In this document: piece by piece, positions 19,119 through 29,352 of the stretch
Layout of the letters: the number at the start of each line of letters is the position of its first letter
How positions within the stretch are numbered: position 1 is the first letter of the stretch
Source: Ewingella sp. CoE-038-23
Lineage (GTDB): Bacteria > Pseudomonadota > Gammaproteobacteria > Enterobacterales > Enterobacteriaceae
Length of the DNA: 64,000 nucleotides
Assembly: GCF_040419245.1 (NCBI RefSeq)
Contig: NZ_JAZHOH010000001.1
Location: forward strand, 372,001-436,000
Direction of reading: 5' to 3'
Program-made: the position numbers and the translations under genes
The notes under the pieces: generated by a model
What the model was told of the DNA's origin: nothing
Database searches by the model: none
Seen by the model: the letters and a program-made list of their open reading frames with translations, nothing else

Positions 19119-21227
19119 AGGGGATTTTATCAAGTTTTATATCTTCAAGATCCGACTCCATTACAAGTTTATATTGCTCACGGCAAGTTTTTATCAATTC
19201 CTCAAATTCAAAATGTTGTTTAGAGAGAACTTCTTTTCCGCGAGCTGCATATTTTGTAATTGTATTATTAATGCTAGAAAGTTTACTTCTGTATACTTCA
19301 TATGCTTTTTCGTAATCACTTTTTTGAGTGGAATCAGAAATTGCTTTATTAATTAAAAAAGTAAGATCTTTTACTATTTCCCTGCATTTAAGTTCTTCTT
19401 TTCTATAGGATCGATAATCATCCTCTAAGCGGCCTAAATTAGTAGGTAGTGGACTCAGTGAATACCCTTGTACTATTTCAAGGTAAGTATCAGTTGACTG
19501 TTTTAGAGCGTGGAGCTCCTCAATAGAGCCAAGACTCAGTCTACCATCAATACTTTCTCGAAACTCTGTAAGGGTAGACACGAGACTAGTTAATGGAATT
19601 ATATTGCGCTTGATGGAGGATCGTATGCGTTTACGTTCCTTATTCAATAGCTTTAGTCTATCTTCTTCTGCTTTCAAAAGTGCTTTTTTTTCTTTTATAT
19701 CTTCAAGTGTAGTTTTTCTCCCTTTTGAGTTACGACCAAAGTGTTGATCTGCAGAATCTAATAATATCTTTTCGACAATTTCTCTAAAAAGTTTTGAGGC
19801 CCTATTTTCAATAAAACCCTCTCGGCCAGCTTTATCTTTTAAATTTGGATTATTTTCTCGAGAAATTGCAATTCTTCCGAACATACGTCGGCCTGACCAA
19901 AAATAACGACCAGCATTCTTTGAACGTCTTTCTTCTATCGAGAAGTAATCACTATCGGCTCGGCCATAAGGCATTACACGCAAACCATCACGGTATATTC
20001 TAAACCCGCCATACATATCGGATTGCTCAAGAAAATGAGAGTGTTGGATATCATTTAGTGAGGTACTTCCAGATAAAACTTCAAAAGTACCAATCCGTAA
20101 ATGAAATGAACCAAATGCACTATCTTTTCTTGTTTTATAAACTTGCTTAGGCTTTATAATATATTCTTCGATCCATTTTCCAAATACTTTAACTCTACCT
20201 TTAAAGTATCCATCACTATCAACGACTCCTTCTATAATATGCTCTAATTCCTCGAGATTACGCAGGTCAAACTCGCGTTCTTCTCCAATTATTATTCGAG
20301 GAGCATTATTTACCCAACCTGTAACATTATATTTAAAGTCGTCAATTAAAGGCTCATTGTCCCGAGAAAATGGGTCGGTAAAATTAGATAAAGTTTGGAA
20401 GAAGCGATCACGAGTACTCTTCTCTGTGTCATCTGCTTGATTTATTGGAGTATTTGATAGTTGTATGTAAATGTCATATTGCACATCTGCGATAAACATT
20501 GCAGTACCATGTGAAGAATCACCGGACCACACTGACCATTTATTGAAATGTTTTTCCTTGAAAATTTCTCGAATTAATGTTTGTTCAATTTTTTGTTGAG
20601 TGGTTTTTTCTAACCCATCTTCAATTTCTTGTTTGCTAAATGTATTCCAAGCATCAGCTATTCTTTGAGTGCGTGCTGCATCGTCTGAATCGCCCCATAT
20701 ATTGCCCATCATTTGGTCAAATAAAGAAGGAAGTATTTCTTCTAACTCATTTTTATGACTAAATTCTCTAACGGGGATTCTTATATCATTGAGATATAAG
20801 AATGGATTTTCAAATAAACGCCAGTCTATAAGTGCGACAACATAGTCACTATCATGTCGTTTTGAAATAACTAATAAGAGAGGCCCAAGAGCCGCAGATG
20901 ATAAACGGCCAATACCTTTCTGACCTTGTTTCGGCCTTGCTGGAAGACCATTGCGGTCTGCTGGAGTAATAGAGAAGCCATTCGTTTTTGATTCCGTACC
21001 TACAATGAGCCATTTAGATTCGAATTCACTTCTATTCATACCATGACCATCATCTAAAATGGCGGAGATATTCATATCATCATCAAAGATATGGAGGTCA
21101 ACTTTACGAGCATAAGCATCGTAAGCATTTTTCCATAATTCAGATATAGCTGTAGGGCAGTCAGCTATCTGCTCTCTTCCTAGATGGTCTATTGTTCTTG
21201 CTCTTGTCTGAAAGGTGACATGCCGCG

Positions 21228-22442
21228 TCATAATGAATATTCCTTATTAGTTTCTTCTTGGTTTTTGTTAGCAATTATATCTACTTGGGCGGATAATAAA
21301 TTTATTATTGCTTGTAGTAATACTTCCCCTAATTTTACAGGGACTGCATTGCCGATCTGTTTAGATACAGCCATAGATCCACCCTTGAAGACAAAGTCAT
21401 CAGGAAACGTTTGCAAGCGAGCAGCATGTCGTAATGATATGCCTCTGGGCAACCATGGGTGGACAAACCGGCCTTTGGAAGGGTTATTACATCCGGTCGT
21501 GATTGTATTCGATGGCATATGTGGATAGATTCTTCCATATACATCTAAATGGCCCGCATATTCTTTATGGCAATTTAACTGTCTTCCTGATTCAATTCTG
21601 TCCCCAATTAAAGGTGTATTCTCAAAAAGATTCGTTATTTCCGCTGAGTGTATCATATGTACATTACAAGGGTCATCCTCTGAAAGTGGGGCGCCCCAAA
21701 CTAATTTTTTGATGAGATCTTCAGCAATATTTTCCTCATACTTAAATTTCTCGATTAAACGCTCTTTGAATTCAATTAAAATAGATTGCTTTGGACATTC
21801 GAAAACAGTTGATGCAGTTGTTAGCGGAAGTGTATTATTCTTTCCATGCGTAGCTTTTGGTGGCCACGAGAAGCTAGAAGTACAAATATCTTCTCTGACA
21901 GCTAGTATAAATGCTCTTTTACGATTTTGTGGAACACCGTAATCTTTAGCATTTAATATATATGGTTTATTACCAATGATTTTATAGTTATGCTCTTTTG
22001 TCAGTCGTATAAATTCATCTAGATAATCGGCATGCCGAGCCCAAAGTAATCCAGGAACGTTCTCCACTAAAAAAACTTTAGGTCTCAATTCTTTAACAAA
22101 ATCAAAATAGCGTAATAATAAAGCATTTCTTGGGTCATCTTTACCAGCATTATTAATGCGATGAGATGAAAAACCTTGGCAGGGCGGACCCCCTAGTAAT
22201 ATATCAAGATCGCCTTGTTTTAAGTTCTGAAAATTCATCAAAGAACTAATATCTACTTTGTTGATATCCTCAGAAAATACTTGCGTTAATGCGCCATATT
22301 TAACAACAAGATTGTTGTAATATGTTTCTGATGCTAGTTCGTCAAGCTCTATCGCAGCTTGTACATCAATATCTGCTTTAAGGGCCGCAAGAGAGAATCC
22401 ACCGGCGCCAGCAAATAGGTCAATAGCTTTTAACTTGTGCAT
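21228..22442 (-). CDS. DNA (cytosine-5) methyltransferase
   Basis: 404 residues from the ATG at 22442; the frame is open to 22502. All main m5C-methyltransferase motifs are visible in order: motif I DLFAGAGGFS (residue 8), catalytic motif IV GGPPCQGFSSHR, motif VI FLVENVPGL, motif VIII QNRKRAFIL, then the variable recognition region, and QTFPDDFVFKG with QIGNAVPVKL as IX-X. The order is canonical. No very-short-patch repair or recognisable restriction endonuclease gene lies beside it. Instead the stop overlaps the start of the dual ATPase gene (ATGA). The ribosome binding site is poor. It is AT-rich like the rest of the operon and probably acquired. Confidence 0.92.
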   Translation of the reverse strand: MHKLKAIDLFAGAGGFSLAALKADIDVQAAIELDELASETYYNNLVVKYGALTQVFSEDINKVDISSLMNFQNLKQGDLDILLGGPPCQGFSSHRINNAGKDDPRNALLLRYFDFVKELRPKVFLVENVPGLLWARHADYLDEFIRLTKEHNYKIIGNKPYILNAKDYGVPQNRKRAFILAVREDICTSSFSWPPKATHGKNNTLPLTTASTVFECPKQSILIEFKERLIEKFKYEENIAEDLIKKLVWGAPLSEDDPCNVHMIHSAEITNLFENTPLIGDRIESGRQLNCHKEYAGHLDVYGRIYPHMPSNTITTGCNNPSKGRFVHPWLPRGISLRHAARLQTFPDDFVFKGGSMAVSKQIGNAVPVKLGEVLLQAIINLLSAQVDIIANKNQEETNKEYSL

Positions 22443-22502
22443 AATAAGGTTTTTTTTGTTGTTAATCACACTAGTATACGTAACATTTAGAGCATATCCC
22501 AC

Positions 22503-23088
22503 TTTTGAACATTAATGTATATAATGACAGTACAAGCTCAACTACCTGTGATATCAGTAACTTACTGATAATAAAGTGTTTTATTCGGTTCGTGGAAAGA
22601 AATGAATTGCCTTAAGTACTCTAATTTAGCACTGTGTCAGCATAAAACTATTTAGCTAAAGATCCATATAGACATAATGCCTTATTTATGCCTGAAATAT
22701 TTCGAAAAATGAAGAGTTGTGAAAAAATATTTTTTTCTATCTTACGAGCCTATAAATTTTATCTATCTGATTTTTTTTCCCTCTTCGACTATCCTCTGTG
22801 CTGGCTACACATCCAATTCAACTAATCTTAGGCCACGATACTTACTTCTAAGTACGATTTATCGGTGAATGACCTACAGCACTCGATTTTCAAGGGGGCT
22901 CAGAGGCCTAGGAACGCTGCATTGGAGATGCTATTAGCTATCGAAAGCGGCAGTGCAGCGCAAGAGCTATTGTTAAAATTTTTCTCATATTGGGAGGGAA
23001 ATAGAGGTCTCCTTTGAGTAGGCTTCATCAACCACAAACCCAGATAGCCCACATCAACCCCCCAAAATGCCCACAAACTCTCTTTTCT
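22503..23088. other. Gene-poor stretch upstream of the methyltransferase gene
   Basis: AT-rich DNA that must include the operon promoter near the left end. Besides a degraded chbG piece (22807-22895) I see no convincing gene. A 64-codon minus-strand frame at 22900-23094 has no features that make me believe it. Confidence 0.5.
22807..22895 (-). pseudogene. Relic of the 3' end of chbG
   Basis: About 90 bases align with bases 24451-24540 of the intact chbG 1.6 kb to the right, in the same direction. On the minus strand it reads with scattered matches (SKY, RL-ELDV) and two stops against the ChbG C terminus ([14 protein letters not shown]). It is too diverged to be a fresh duplication. A second chbG 3' end on the far side of the fic gene could mark an old integration event. 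Confidence 0.7.
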
Positions 23089-23105
23089 AAACATATCCCC
23101 CAGAT

Positions 23106-23234
23106 ATGTTTATACCATCGACACGTTTTAGCTATATGTCGATAAAACGCGATTTTATAAACATGAGGGCGTGACATGTTTATGGCATCGACATATTATG
23201 GCTATATGTCGATTAAAACGGTTTTTATAAACAT
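23106..23234. repeat. Two 59-bp repeats, 70 bp apart, directly upstream of fic
   Basis: Copies at 23106-23164 and 23176-23234. Each runs ATGTTTAT, three bases, ATCGACA, then TGTCGAT and ATAAACAT. Thus each copy is itself built of two nested inverted repeats, with all four blocks displaced by exactly 70 bases. A further palindrome of the same outer motif (AAACATAT/ATATGTTT) lies at 23089-23111. The second copy ends on the base before the fic start codon, so this is probably the fic promoter and operator region. Confidence 0.75.
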
Positions 23235-24311
23235 ATGAGTTGGGATCCTGAAACGCCTTACAACGCGTTGCCCATACTGCCGCCTGACTTGGAGCAGATT
23301 GAAACGCGCAGCGTACTCAAAGCTTGCATCAGTGCGCGCTCTGCAATCGCTGAGTTGAAAACTTCTGGTGAGTTGATCCCCGACCAAGGGTTGCTGATCA
23401 ATATCCTGCCGATGCTCGAAGCGAAGGACTCATCGCGCATTGAGAACATCGTAACGACCAGCGATCAGCTCTTTCAGTATGTTGACCGTACAGAGGGTGC
23501 CGATCCGGCGACGAAAGAAGCGTTGCGCTATCGCACCGCGCTTTTTGATGGCTACACCCACCTTGAAGACTATCCACTCTGCACAAACACAGCGATAGCT
23601 ATCTGTACCAAATTACGCGCCGTTCAAACTGATATCAGGAAAACGCCGGGCACGATGTTGCGTGACCAGAATAATAACGTGGTTTATACGCCGCCGGTGG
23701 GTGAAGAGGCCATTCGTAACTTAATGGCGAACTGGGAACGGTTTATCCATGGTGATGATGATTTAGATCCCTTGGTAAAAATGGCTATTGCGCACTATCA
23801 GTTTGAGTGCATCCACCCCTTCCCAGATGGGAATGGGAGAACGGGCCGTATCCTGAATATTCTCTACCTGATCCAGAGCGAACTGCTTTCGCTACCCATC
23901 CTGTATCTGTCTCGTTTTATCTTGGAGAGGCGTGACGATTACTACAGGCTCCTACGCGGAGTGACAGAGGAGGGGGATTGGGAGTCGTGGATATTATTTA
24001 TGCTGGAGGCGGTGGAAAGCACCTCCCGATGGACTACTGAGAAAATCTCGATTGTGCGGGCCTTGATGGCTGAAACCTCGGCGTATGTTCGCGACAAACT
24101 ACCGAAAATTTACACCCATGAACTGGTCCAAGCGCTTTTTGCACAGCCTTATTGTCGGATCGAGAATCTGGTTGAACGCGGCGTGGCTAAGCGCCAGACG
24201 GCATCACTCTACCTCAAGCAGTTGGTTGAAATTGGTGTGTTGGAGGAGATGAGCGTTGGTCGTGAAAAGCTGTATATAAACACCAGATTGCTACGGGAAT
24301 TGAATCAGTAA
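23235..24311 (+). CDS. Fic-domain AMPylase, class II type
   Basis: 358 residues. An N-terminal inhibitory helix carries SSRIEN (about residue 61), matching the (S/T)xxxE(G/N) pattern of class II Fic enzymes. The Fic core follows with [12 protein letters not shown] near residue 195, including the catalytic histidine and the phosphate-binding glycines. The C-terminal 90 residues look like a winged helix ([22 protein letters not shown]). Such enzymes transfer AMP to protein hydroxyls. With the palindromic repeats touching the start codon, self-repression through the C-terminal domain is plausible. No Shine-Dalgarno is visible. A toxin, defence or regulatory role cannot be told apart from sequence. 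Confidence 0.88.
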   Translation: MSWDPETPYNALPILPPDLEQIETRSVLKACISARSAIAELKTSGELIPDQGLLINILPMLEAKDSSRIENIVTTSDQLFQYVDRTEGADPATKEALRYRTALFDGYTHLEDYPLCTNTAIAICTKLRAVQTDIRKTPGTMLRDQNNNVVYTPPVGEEAIRNLMANWERFIHGDDDLDPLVKMAIAHYQFECIHPFPDGNGRTGRILNILYLIQSELLSLPILYLSRFILERRDDYYRLLRGVTEEGDWESWILFMLEAVESTSRWTTEKISIVRALMAETSAYVRDKLPKIYTHELVQALFAQPYCRIENLVERGVAKRQTASLYLKQLVEIGVLEEMSVGREKLYINTRLLRELNQ

Positions 24312-24332
24312 GTGGTAGTCGCTAAGCAAACT

Positions 24333-24360
24333 GATGCCTTCTCCGAGAGGAGAGGGCATC
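24333..24360. terminator. Hairpin between the convergent fic and chbG genes
   Basis: 12-bp stem GATGCCTTCTCC/GGAGAGGGCATC with a GAGA loop. T-runs are weak on both strands, so its efficiency as a terminator is uncertain, but its place between two converging genes suits that role. Confidence 0.5.
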
Positions 24361-24385
24361 AAAACCACAAAACGCCTACTCACTC

Positions 24386-25147
24386 CTACAACTCTCCAAA
24401 TCCACCTAGTTTAAAACCACGCTCCCCAACCCCAGCCTTCACTCCAACCGACGTCAACACATCCAACTCCGCCAATCTTGGGTAGCAATACTTGCTGCCG
24501 AGGATGGTGTTGTCGATGAATGACGGGTGGCACATGATTTCCAGGGAGTGGTCGCCGCGCTGGTTGGCGTGGTCGAGGATGCTGAGAAACAGCTCCTCTG
24601 TGATGCTGTCGCCGTAGAAGGTGCTGTCGAAAGCGGCCGTGCTGCGCGCGCCGCACAGGGGGATGTTGTGCTGCTGGATAGCATCCCGGTCGATGCGCAT
24701 CGCGACGTCTTGCTGTTGGGCGAAGGCTTCGACGATAGGGAAAATCTGCGGGATCATATGCACGTGATGGTGGCTGTCGATGTGCGTCGGTTTGCGGCCA
24801 AACAGTTCAATAAAGCGGGTGAGCTGGGCGGCAAGCTCTTGTTTAATTTGGTCGAGGGGCAGGGTGTCGGCTTCGGCCATCTCCCAGATCCATTTACCCA
24901 GAACGCCGTTGTCGCGCACTAAGCCCGGCATCTCGGTGAGAGGTTTACCAAGGGTGAGCACGAAGTGCATGCCGACCGGCAGCAGTGGGTTGGCGGCGCT
25001 GAGTTGGGCGGCGTGCTCGGCACCCGGCTGGTTGACCATAGCCGTGGTGGAGCTGACAACGCCGTGGGTGAAGGCGTCGATAATGCCGTAGTTCTGTGCT
25101 TTGCAAAGCCCGAAGTCGTCGGCATTGACTATCAGTAATTTATCCAT
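24386..25147 (-). CDS. chbG: Chitooligosaccharide deacetylase ChbG
   Basis: 253 residues (E. coli ChbG 249), YdjC family. Metal-binding features: [13 protein letters not shown] at the N terminus and [14 protein letters not shown] near residue 122. It removes one acetyl group from chitobiose- and chitotriose-phosphates so that they can induce through ChbR and be cut by ChbF. Last gene of chbBCARFG, 43 bases after chbF, with a stem-loop (25164-25183, arms GCCCTCC/GGAGGGC) in the gap. AAGGG precedes the ATG. Confidence 0.94.
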   Translation of the reverse strand: MDKLLIVNADDFGLCKAQNYGIIDAFTHGVVSSTTAMVNQPGAEHAAQLSAANPLLPVGMHFVLTLGKPLTEMPGLVRDNGVLGKWIWEMAEADTLPLDQIKQELAAQLTRFIELFGRKPTHIDSHHHVHMIPQIFPIVEAFAQQQDVAMRIDRDAIQQHNIPLCGARSTAAFDSTFYGDSITEELFLSILDHANQRGDHSLEIMCHPSFIDNTILGSKYCYPRLAELDVLTSVGVKAGVGERGFKLGGFGEL

Positions 25148-25190
25148 AAATTGCCCTTTGGCAGCCCTCCCGCGAAGGAGGGCGCATAGG

Positions 25191-26534
25191 TTATTTTAGT
25201 TCTGCGATGGCTTTCGCAAAGTTCGGCAGCAGCGCTTCGTGCGCCAGCAGCATGTCGCGGGCCAGCTTCTCGGCGTCTTTGTCGGAATGAATCAGCGGGC
25301 TAAGGTTCAGCGCCAGCAGCACATCATTCAGTTTGCCGCTCAGGGCTGCTTCGCTCGCCGCAATCTCAAAGCCTTTGATGGTGTAAATCAGACCCAGCAC
25401 TTTCTCATCGAAATGGGTAATGCGCGGAGTTGGCGTCGCACCGTTGCGCCCGATGGTGCAGGTCATCTCGACCGCCCAGTCAGCCGGAATATTATCAATA
25501 TGCCCGTGGTGGGCGAAGTTGACGTATTGCTCGGTCTGTTTGTCATTGTAGATGGCGCTGATCACTTCGCACGCCGCGTCGGAGTAATAGGCCCCGCCGC
25601 GCAGCTCCAGCTCTTTCGGTTTTACGTTCAGCTCTGGGTCTTTATAAAGTTCGAACAGCTGTTTCTCGACCTTTTGTACCACGGTGGCACGCGCGCCGCC
25701 TTTGTAGAACTCGCCCATCTCGATGGCCAGCATCTCTTTGGGTTTGAAGTAGTAGAGCAAGTAGGAGCACGGCAGCAGGTTGAGCGAGCGGATCAGCCCT
25801 TCGCTGAATGGCAGGTCGAAGATGTTTTTTACCGAACCGGCGGTCAGGGTGCCGGAGGCCACGCCGTCCAGCAGCTCGGCGAAGCGCGACTCGCCGTTGA
25901 CGATGACGTCTTTGATAAACACCAGATGGTTGAGGCCGAACAGGTCAATCGACAGCTCATCCTGCGGGCTAATCTTCAGCACGTCCTGAATGAACATCTT
26001 CATGCCGACCGGAATGTTGCACACGCCGATAAACTTCTTGAAGTTGGTGTGGCGAACCACGGCTTCGGTGACCATACCGGCCGGGTTGGTGAAGTTGATA
26101 ACCCAGGCGTCTGGGCAGATCTCTTCCACATCTTTGATGATGTCGAAAATCACCGGAATGGTGCGCAGGCCTTTGAACAGGCCGCCCGCGCCGTTGGTCT
26201 CCTGACCCAAATAGCCGTGGCTCAGCGGGATGCGTTCATCCAGCTCGCGGGCTTTTAACTGGCCGACGCGCAGCTGGGTAGTGACGAAGTCGGCGTCTTT
26301 TAATGCTTCACGGCGATTTAATGTTTTATGCAAACTGATTGGCACGCCCGCGCGCTTTATCATGCGCTGGCAGAGATCAAAAATAATATCCTGCTTCTCT
26401 TTACCGGCTTCGACATCCACCAGCCATAATTCACTGATCGGCAACTCTTCATAACGTTTAATAAAGCCTTCGAGTAGTTCCGGGGTATAGCTGCTGCCAC
26501 CGCCAATGGTGACTACTTTAAGTTTTTTAGACAT
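25191..26534 (-). CDS. chbF: 6-phospho-beta-glucosidase/chitobiase ChbF (GH4)
   Basis: 447 residues from [19 protein letters not shown]. The frame is open 36 bases further upstream, but GGGAG and the family start favour 26534. It is an NAD- and Mn-dependent GH4 glycosidase: N-terminal nucleotide-binding GGGSSY, catalytic region [10 protein letters not shown] with the Mn-binding cysteine near residue 170, and LFGLNHLVF near 200. It hydrolyses the phosphorylated, mono-deacetylated chitobiose made by the PTS and ChbG. It lies 93 bases after chbR. Confidence 0.95.
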   Translation of the reverse strand: MSKKLKVVTIGGGSSYTPELLEGFIKRYEELPISELWLVDVEAGKEKQDIIFDLCQRMIKRAGVPISLHKTLNRREALKDADFVTTQLRVGQLKARELDERIPLSHGYLGQETNGAGGLFKGLRTIPVIFDIIKDVEEICPDAWVINFTNPAGMVTEAVVRHTNFKKFIGVCNIPVGMKMFIQDVLKISPQDELSIDLFGLNHLVFIKDVIVNGESRFAELLDGVASGTLTAGSVKNIFDLPFSEGLIRSLNLLPCSYLLYYFKPKEMLAIEMGEFYKGGARATVVQKVEKQLFELYKDPELNVKPKELELRGGAYYSDAACEVISAIYNDKQTEQYVNFAHHGHIDNIPADWAVEMTCTIGRNGATPTPRITHFDEKVLGLIYTIKGFEIAASEAALSGKLNDVLLALNLSPLIHSDKDAEKLARDMLLAHEALLPNFAKAIAELK

Positions 26535-26627
26535 AGGGGCTCCCGTGCAATATGAATGCACTTTAAACAAAGGTAAATATAGGAATGAGTGAAGACTATT
26601 ATTGAGTCCGCATTAATTCATATACAG

Positions 26628-27464
26628 TCAGCTATTATTAAATAACTCCTTGCGATAATGCTTAGGCGTAAAGGTAGTTATTTTTTTAAAGTTCTTAATG
26701 AACATGCTAGGACTGCTATATCCCGAATCGTATGCAATATCAGTAATAGAGTAATTGGTTATCTCTAATTGCTTTTTGGCGAAATCAACGCGGATCTCAT
26801 TAATAATCTGCATTGGCGTTTTGCCATAATGGCGCTGAGTGGCGCGCGTTAAATACTCCTGCGATTTTCCCGAAAGTTGCACCATGGTCGACAAAGCTTT
26901 ATCGCCGAACTGGGTTTTATCGTGCATTTTCTCAATGGTCTCTTTGAGCCAAACCGGCACGTCAGGCGCGATATCAGACTCGCGATGATGACGAATACGG
27001 TTGATGGCGTAGAAGGTCACCATCTCAAGAAACTCGTTAAACTCGCCATTTTTGAAGTTGAGAGACGCCACCATCGACTCGATAAAGTTAAGAAACTCAC
27101 TCTTAATTTTATACACCTGCGAGGCCACGAAGCAGGTCGGCAGCAAGGCCAGATAGTGCTGTTCGAAGAAGGCTTTACTGATGCCGACGTTTAATATCCG
27201 GGTTGGGCCAAACTCATAGAAACTCTGATGGTTGGAGCCCAGCGGGATAAAGGCGAAATCGCCACGCTCGAGCAGCACTTGCTTGCCGTTGATCTGCTGG
27301 TAGTAGCGGCCAGTGAGCACGATGGTGAACTCGTAGTAGTCGTGTTCGTGCAGCCCTGAGATGCTCTCTACCTTGTTGTAGATAAACATGTGGAAATTTT
27401 GACCGTCGAATAGTTGATCTTCGCGTGCTGTCTTAATGTCCATACTCAGTAACTGTGGCTGCAT
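26628..27464 (-). CDS. chbR: AraC-type dual regulator ChbR
   Basis: 278 residues starting [15 protein letters not shown], with GGGAG five bases upstream. The frame is open 12 bases further. An N-terminal cupin sensor ([20 protein letters not shown] near residue 42) is followed by a C-terminal AraC-type pair of HTHs ([41 protein letters not shown], each shown in part). In E. coli it represses the operon without chitobiose and activates it with deacetylated chitobiose-phosphate, together with NagC and CRP. Confidence 0.94.
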   Translation of the reverse strand: MQPQLLSMDIKTAREDQLFDGQNFHMFIYNKVESISGLHEHDYYEFTIVLTGRYYQQINGKQVLLERGDFAFIPLGSNHQSFYEFGPTRILNVGISKAFFEQHYLALLPTCFVASQVYKIKSEFLNFIESMVASLNFKNGEFNEFLEMVTFYAINRIRHHRESDIAPDVPVWLKETIEKMHDKTQFGDKALSTMVQLSGKSQEYLTRATQRHYGKTPMQIINEIRVDFAKKQLEITNYSITDIAYDSGYSSPSMFIKNFKKITTFTPKHYRKELFNNS

Positions 27465-27478
27465 GATGACTCCCAACG

Positions 27479-27826
27479 CTATTTTATTTTCTCGTGAAGC
27501 TCAATGATCTCTGTCACTAACTCGCGTGCCAACATGGAGGTCATCAGGTGGTCTTGGGCGTGAACCAGCACCAGGCTGACCTTGGTTTTGCCTTCACCGG
27601 CGTCACCTTCAATCAGTTTGGTCTGCACCAGATGGGCTTCATGCAGCGACTCGCGTGACTTGGCCATCAGCTCCCAGGCCTTGGTGAAATCGCCTTGTTT
27701 AGCGACTTTCAGTGCTTCATACGCCAGGCTGCGCGCCTGCCCGGAGTTAATGATGAGGCCCATCACCACTTCTTCCAGACTGTCTAACTCTTCTTCACTG
27801 TCTTCAATGTTGTCTAAATCAAACAT
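27479..27826 (-). CDS. chbA: Chitobiose PTS component IIA, ChbA
   Basis: 115 residues, PTS lactose/cellobiose IIA family. The phosphorylated histidine lies in [15 protein letters not shown] near residue 90. The protein forms a trimeric helical bundle and passes phosphate from HPr to ChbB. CAGGGAG precedes the start. chbR follows 14 bases after its stop. Confidence 0.95.
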   Translation of the reverse strand: MFDLDNIEDSEEELDSLEEVVMGLIINSGQARSLAYEALKVAKQGDFTKAWELMAKSRESLHEAHLVQTKLIEGDAGEGKTKVSLVLVHAQDHLMTSMLARELVTEIIELHEKIK

Positions 27827-27891
27827 GGTTATCTCCCTGAGTTAACTCGTTGGATACTGGGGAGAATCTCCTCTCCCCAGCTTGCCTTAGA

Positions 27892-29250
27892 TTAGAATTT
27901 TAGTGATGCAGCAATGTCTTCTTCGCTCTCTTCTTCTTCGATAATCGCCTGCGCTTTGTTCGACAAGATGACGAATGGCATGTAGACCAGCGTGGCAATA
28001 CCGAGGTTGAACAGGGCGACTAACAGCGCCGCAATGCTGCCGTTACTGTTGAAGAAGGCCCCCAGCCCGGTAGGCATGGTCCACGGCGCGAGGTTGGTCA
28101 CCGGCGGGATAATCCCCATGGTGTATGCCGTCAGCGTGATAATGGCCAGAATCGGTTGTACCAGAACAAACGGGATAAACATCACCGGGTTCATGATAAT
28201 CGGCAGGCCGAACAGGATAGGTTCGTTAATCTGGAAGATGCCGGATGGCAGTGCCAGTTTGGCGACCTGACGGTGGTCCGCACGACGTGATGCGATAAAG
28301 ATGGCGATGATCAGGCCCAGCGTTGCCCCAGAACCACCCAACAGGATGTAGGAGTCGAGCATTGGTTTAGCCCAGAAGTGGAAGGTCTGGCCCGCATCCA
28401 GCGCGGCTTGTACTGAACCATACTGGTTGTAAATGGCGATGTTCTCCAGCGCCCACGGGGTCATGATGCCGCTGTCCAGCGCGGTTAACGCGAGGGAGCC
28501 GTGAACACCAAAGAACCACAACAGGGAGTTGAAAATCACGTATGCCCAGCCCACCACGCTTCCCATTGATGCCAGAGGTTTGGAGATGGAATCCATAATA
28601 ATCTGGTGGAAGTTGTGGCCGTATAGCCCCAGCAGCCAAGAGATAACCCCAAAGATACACAGGATGATGAAGCCTGGGATCAGTGCGGAGAAGGAGCGGG
28701 AGACGGAGGCCGGTACGCTGTCTGGCAGGGTGATAACCCAGTTGCGGCGGATAACAAAGGTAAACATCTCGGCGACGACTAAGCCGATCACCATGCCGGA
28801 AATAATGTTCGCGCCACCTAGCCAGTTGGCCCCGACGGCGTAAGCTTCGCCCACGCTATAAGGGGTGACGGTCATAAAGGCGGCCACGGAGAGCAGGCCT
28901 GCGGCCAGAGGATCCACTTTACGCTCTTCGGCTAAGGCCATCCCGATAAAGAACGGCGCCATGAGCGACATAATCCCTAATGTGCCGTTATACACATTGA
29001 CGCCGATGGTTTTTAAACCGGCTAATGTCTCAATAGTGGAAGCGTCTAAACGAATGCCGAGAGAATAAAAGAAAGAACCCTCGCCGAAACTCAGAAATAC
29101 GTTATTAATTAAAACGAACATCGCCCCTGCGAGGGTCAGCGGCATTAATCGGATGAAACCATTTTTAATAGCGTTAATATGGGGCTGTCTACCTATTTTT
29201 ACAGCAAAAGGTAGAAGCACCTTTTCAAGTGAATCAATGGCTTTACTCAT
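27892..29250 (-). CDS. chbC: Chitobiose PTS permease component IIC, ChbC
   Basis: 452 residues, membrane permease of the lactose/cellobiose IIC family, with about ten hydrophobic segments and the characteristic [17 protein letters not shown] near residue 340. It carries N,N'-diacetylchitobiose inward coupled to phosphorylation. AAAGGA precedes the start. The 102-base leader from chbB contains a doubled ChiX-like pairing site. Confidence 0.95.
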   Translation of the reverse strand: MSKAIDSLEKVLLPFAVKIGRQPHINAIKNGFIRLMPLTLAGAMFVLINNVFLSFGEGSFFYSLGIRLDASTIETLAGLKTIGVNVYNGTLGIMSLMAPFFIGMALAEERKVDPLAAGLLSVAAFMTVTPYSVGEAYAVGANWLGGANIISGMVIGLVVAEMFTFVIRRNWVITLPDSVPASVSRSFSALIPGFIILCIFGVISWLLGLYGHNFHQIIMDSISKPLASMGSVVGWAYVIFNSLLWFFGVHGSLALTALDSGIMTPWALENIAIYNQYGSVQAALDAGQTFHFWAKPMLDSYILLGGSGATLGLIIAIFIASRRADHRQVAKLALPSGIFQINEPILFGLPIIMNPVMFIPFVLVQPILAIITLTAYTMGIIPPVTNLAPWTMPTGLGAFFNSNGSIAALLVALFNLGIATLVYMPFVILSNKAQAIIEEEESEEDIAASLKF

Positions 29251-29290
29251 TTTTATTTTCCTTTAATGCCGCCTTTTAGACGGCCAGGGT

Positions 29291-29325
29291 ATGAAATTCG
29301 CTCTTTGACTGCTGACTCTTTGACT
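29291..29325 (-). promoter_or_regulatory. Doubled ChiX small-RNA pairing site in the chbB-chbC spacer
   Basis: On the plus strand, 29291-29309 reads ATGAAATTCGCTCTTTGAC. This is the ChiX pairing segment of E. coli as I remember it (ATGAAATTCCTCTTTGAC) plus one extra base. The chbB-chbC mRNA is therefore complementary to ChiX. CTCTTTGACT occurs at 29301-29310 and again at 29316-29325, giving two seed targets. In E. coli and Salmonella this spacer acts as a trap that titrates ChiX when the operon is induced. Confidence 0.75.
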
Positions 29326-29352
29326 TTTAAGTAATGCAAAATAAAAAATTAA

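Larger units (their letters stand above)
17485..21231 (-). pseudogene. Dual GHKL-ATPase protein (MORC/MutL-like plus histidine-kinase-like), split by IS1
   Basis: Removing IS1 (18342-19109) and one copy of its 9-bp duplication leaves 2970 bases, an uninterrupted frame of 989 residues. The N-terminal half carries a GHKL ATPase of the MORC/MutL/Hsp90 kind: AISELWKNAYDA (about residue 29), ILDDGHGMN (58), KQGQKGIGRLSS (100). Residues 500-700 look like coiled coil. The C-terminal 250 residues resemble a histidine kinase: GITVEIIGHELDSL as H-box, FINIINNSIYWV as N-box, VSDNGPGVD and GGRGVGLYLCKQNL. The insertion falls after codon 707. The N-terminal part now ends with one IS-encoded residue. The C-terminal part has only a TTG (18228) as a possible start. 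The frame overlaps the methyltransferase gene by four bases and the receiver gene by eight. Confidence 0.85.

Noticed and set aside
22900..23094. 64-codon minus-strand frame between the methyltransferase gene and fic
   Set aside because: No domain I can name, no ribosome binding site, and it lies beside a degraded chbG piece; coding is not supported.
14781..24311. Search for a second copy of the tRNA-Leu 3' end as attachment site
   Set aside because: No repeat of the last 15-20 bases of the tRNA was found by eye in this stretch, so island borders are not defined.
25239..26258. 339-codon plus-strand frame opposite chbF
   Set aside because: Antisense to chbF, no domain and no start signal.
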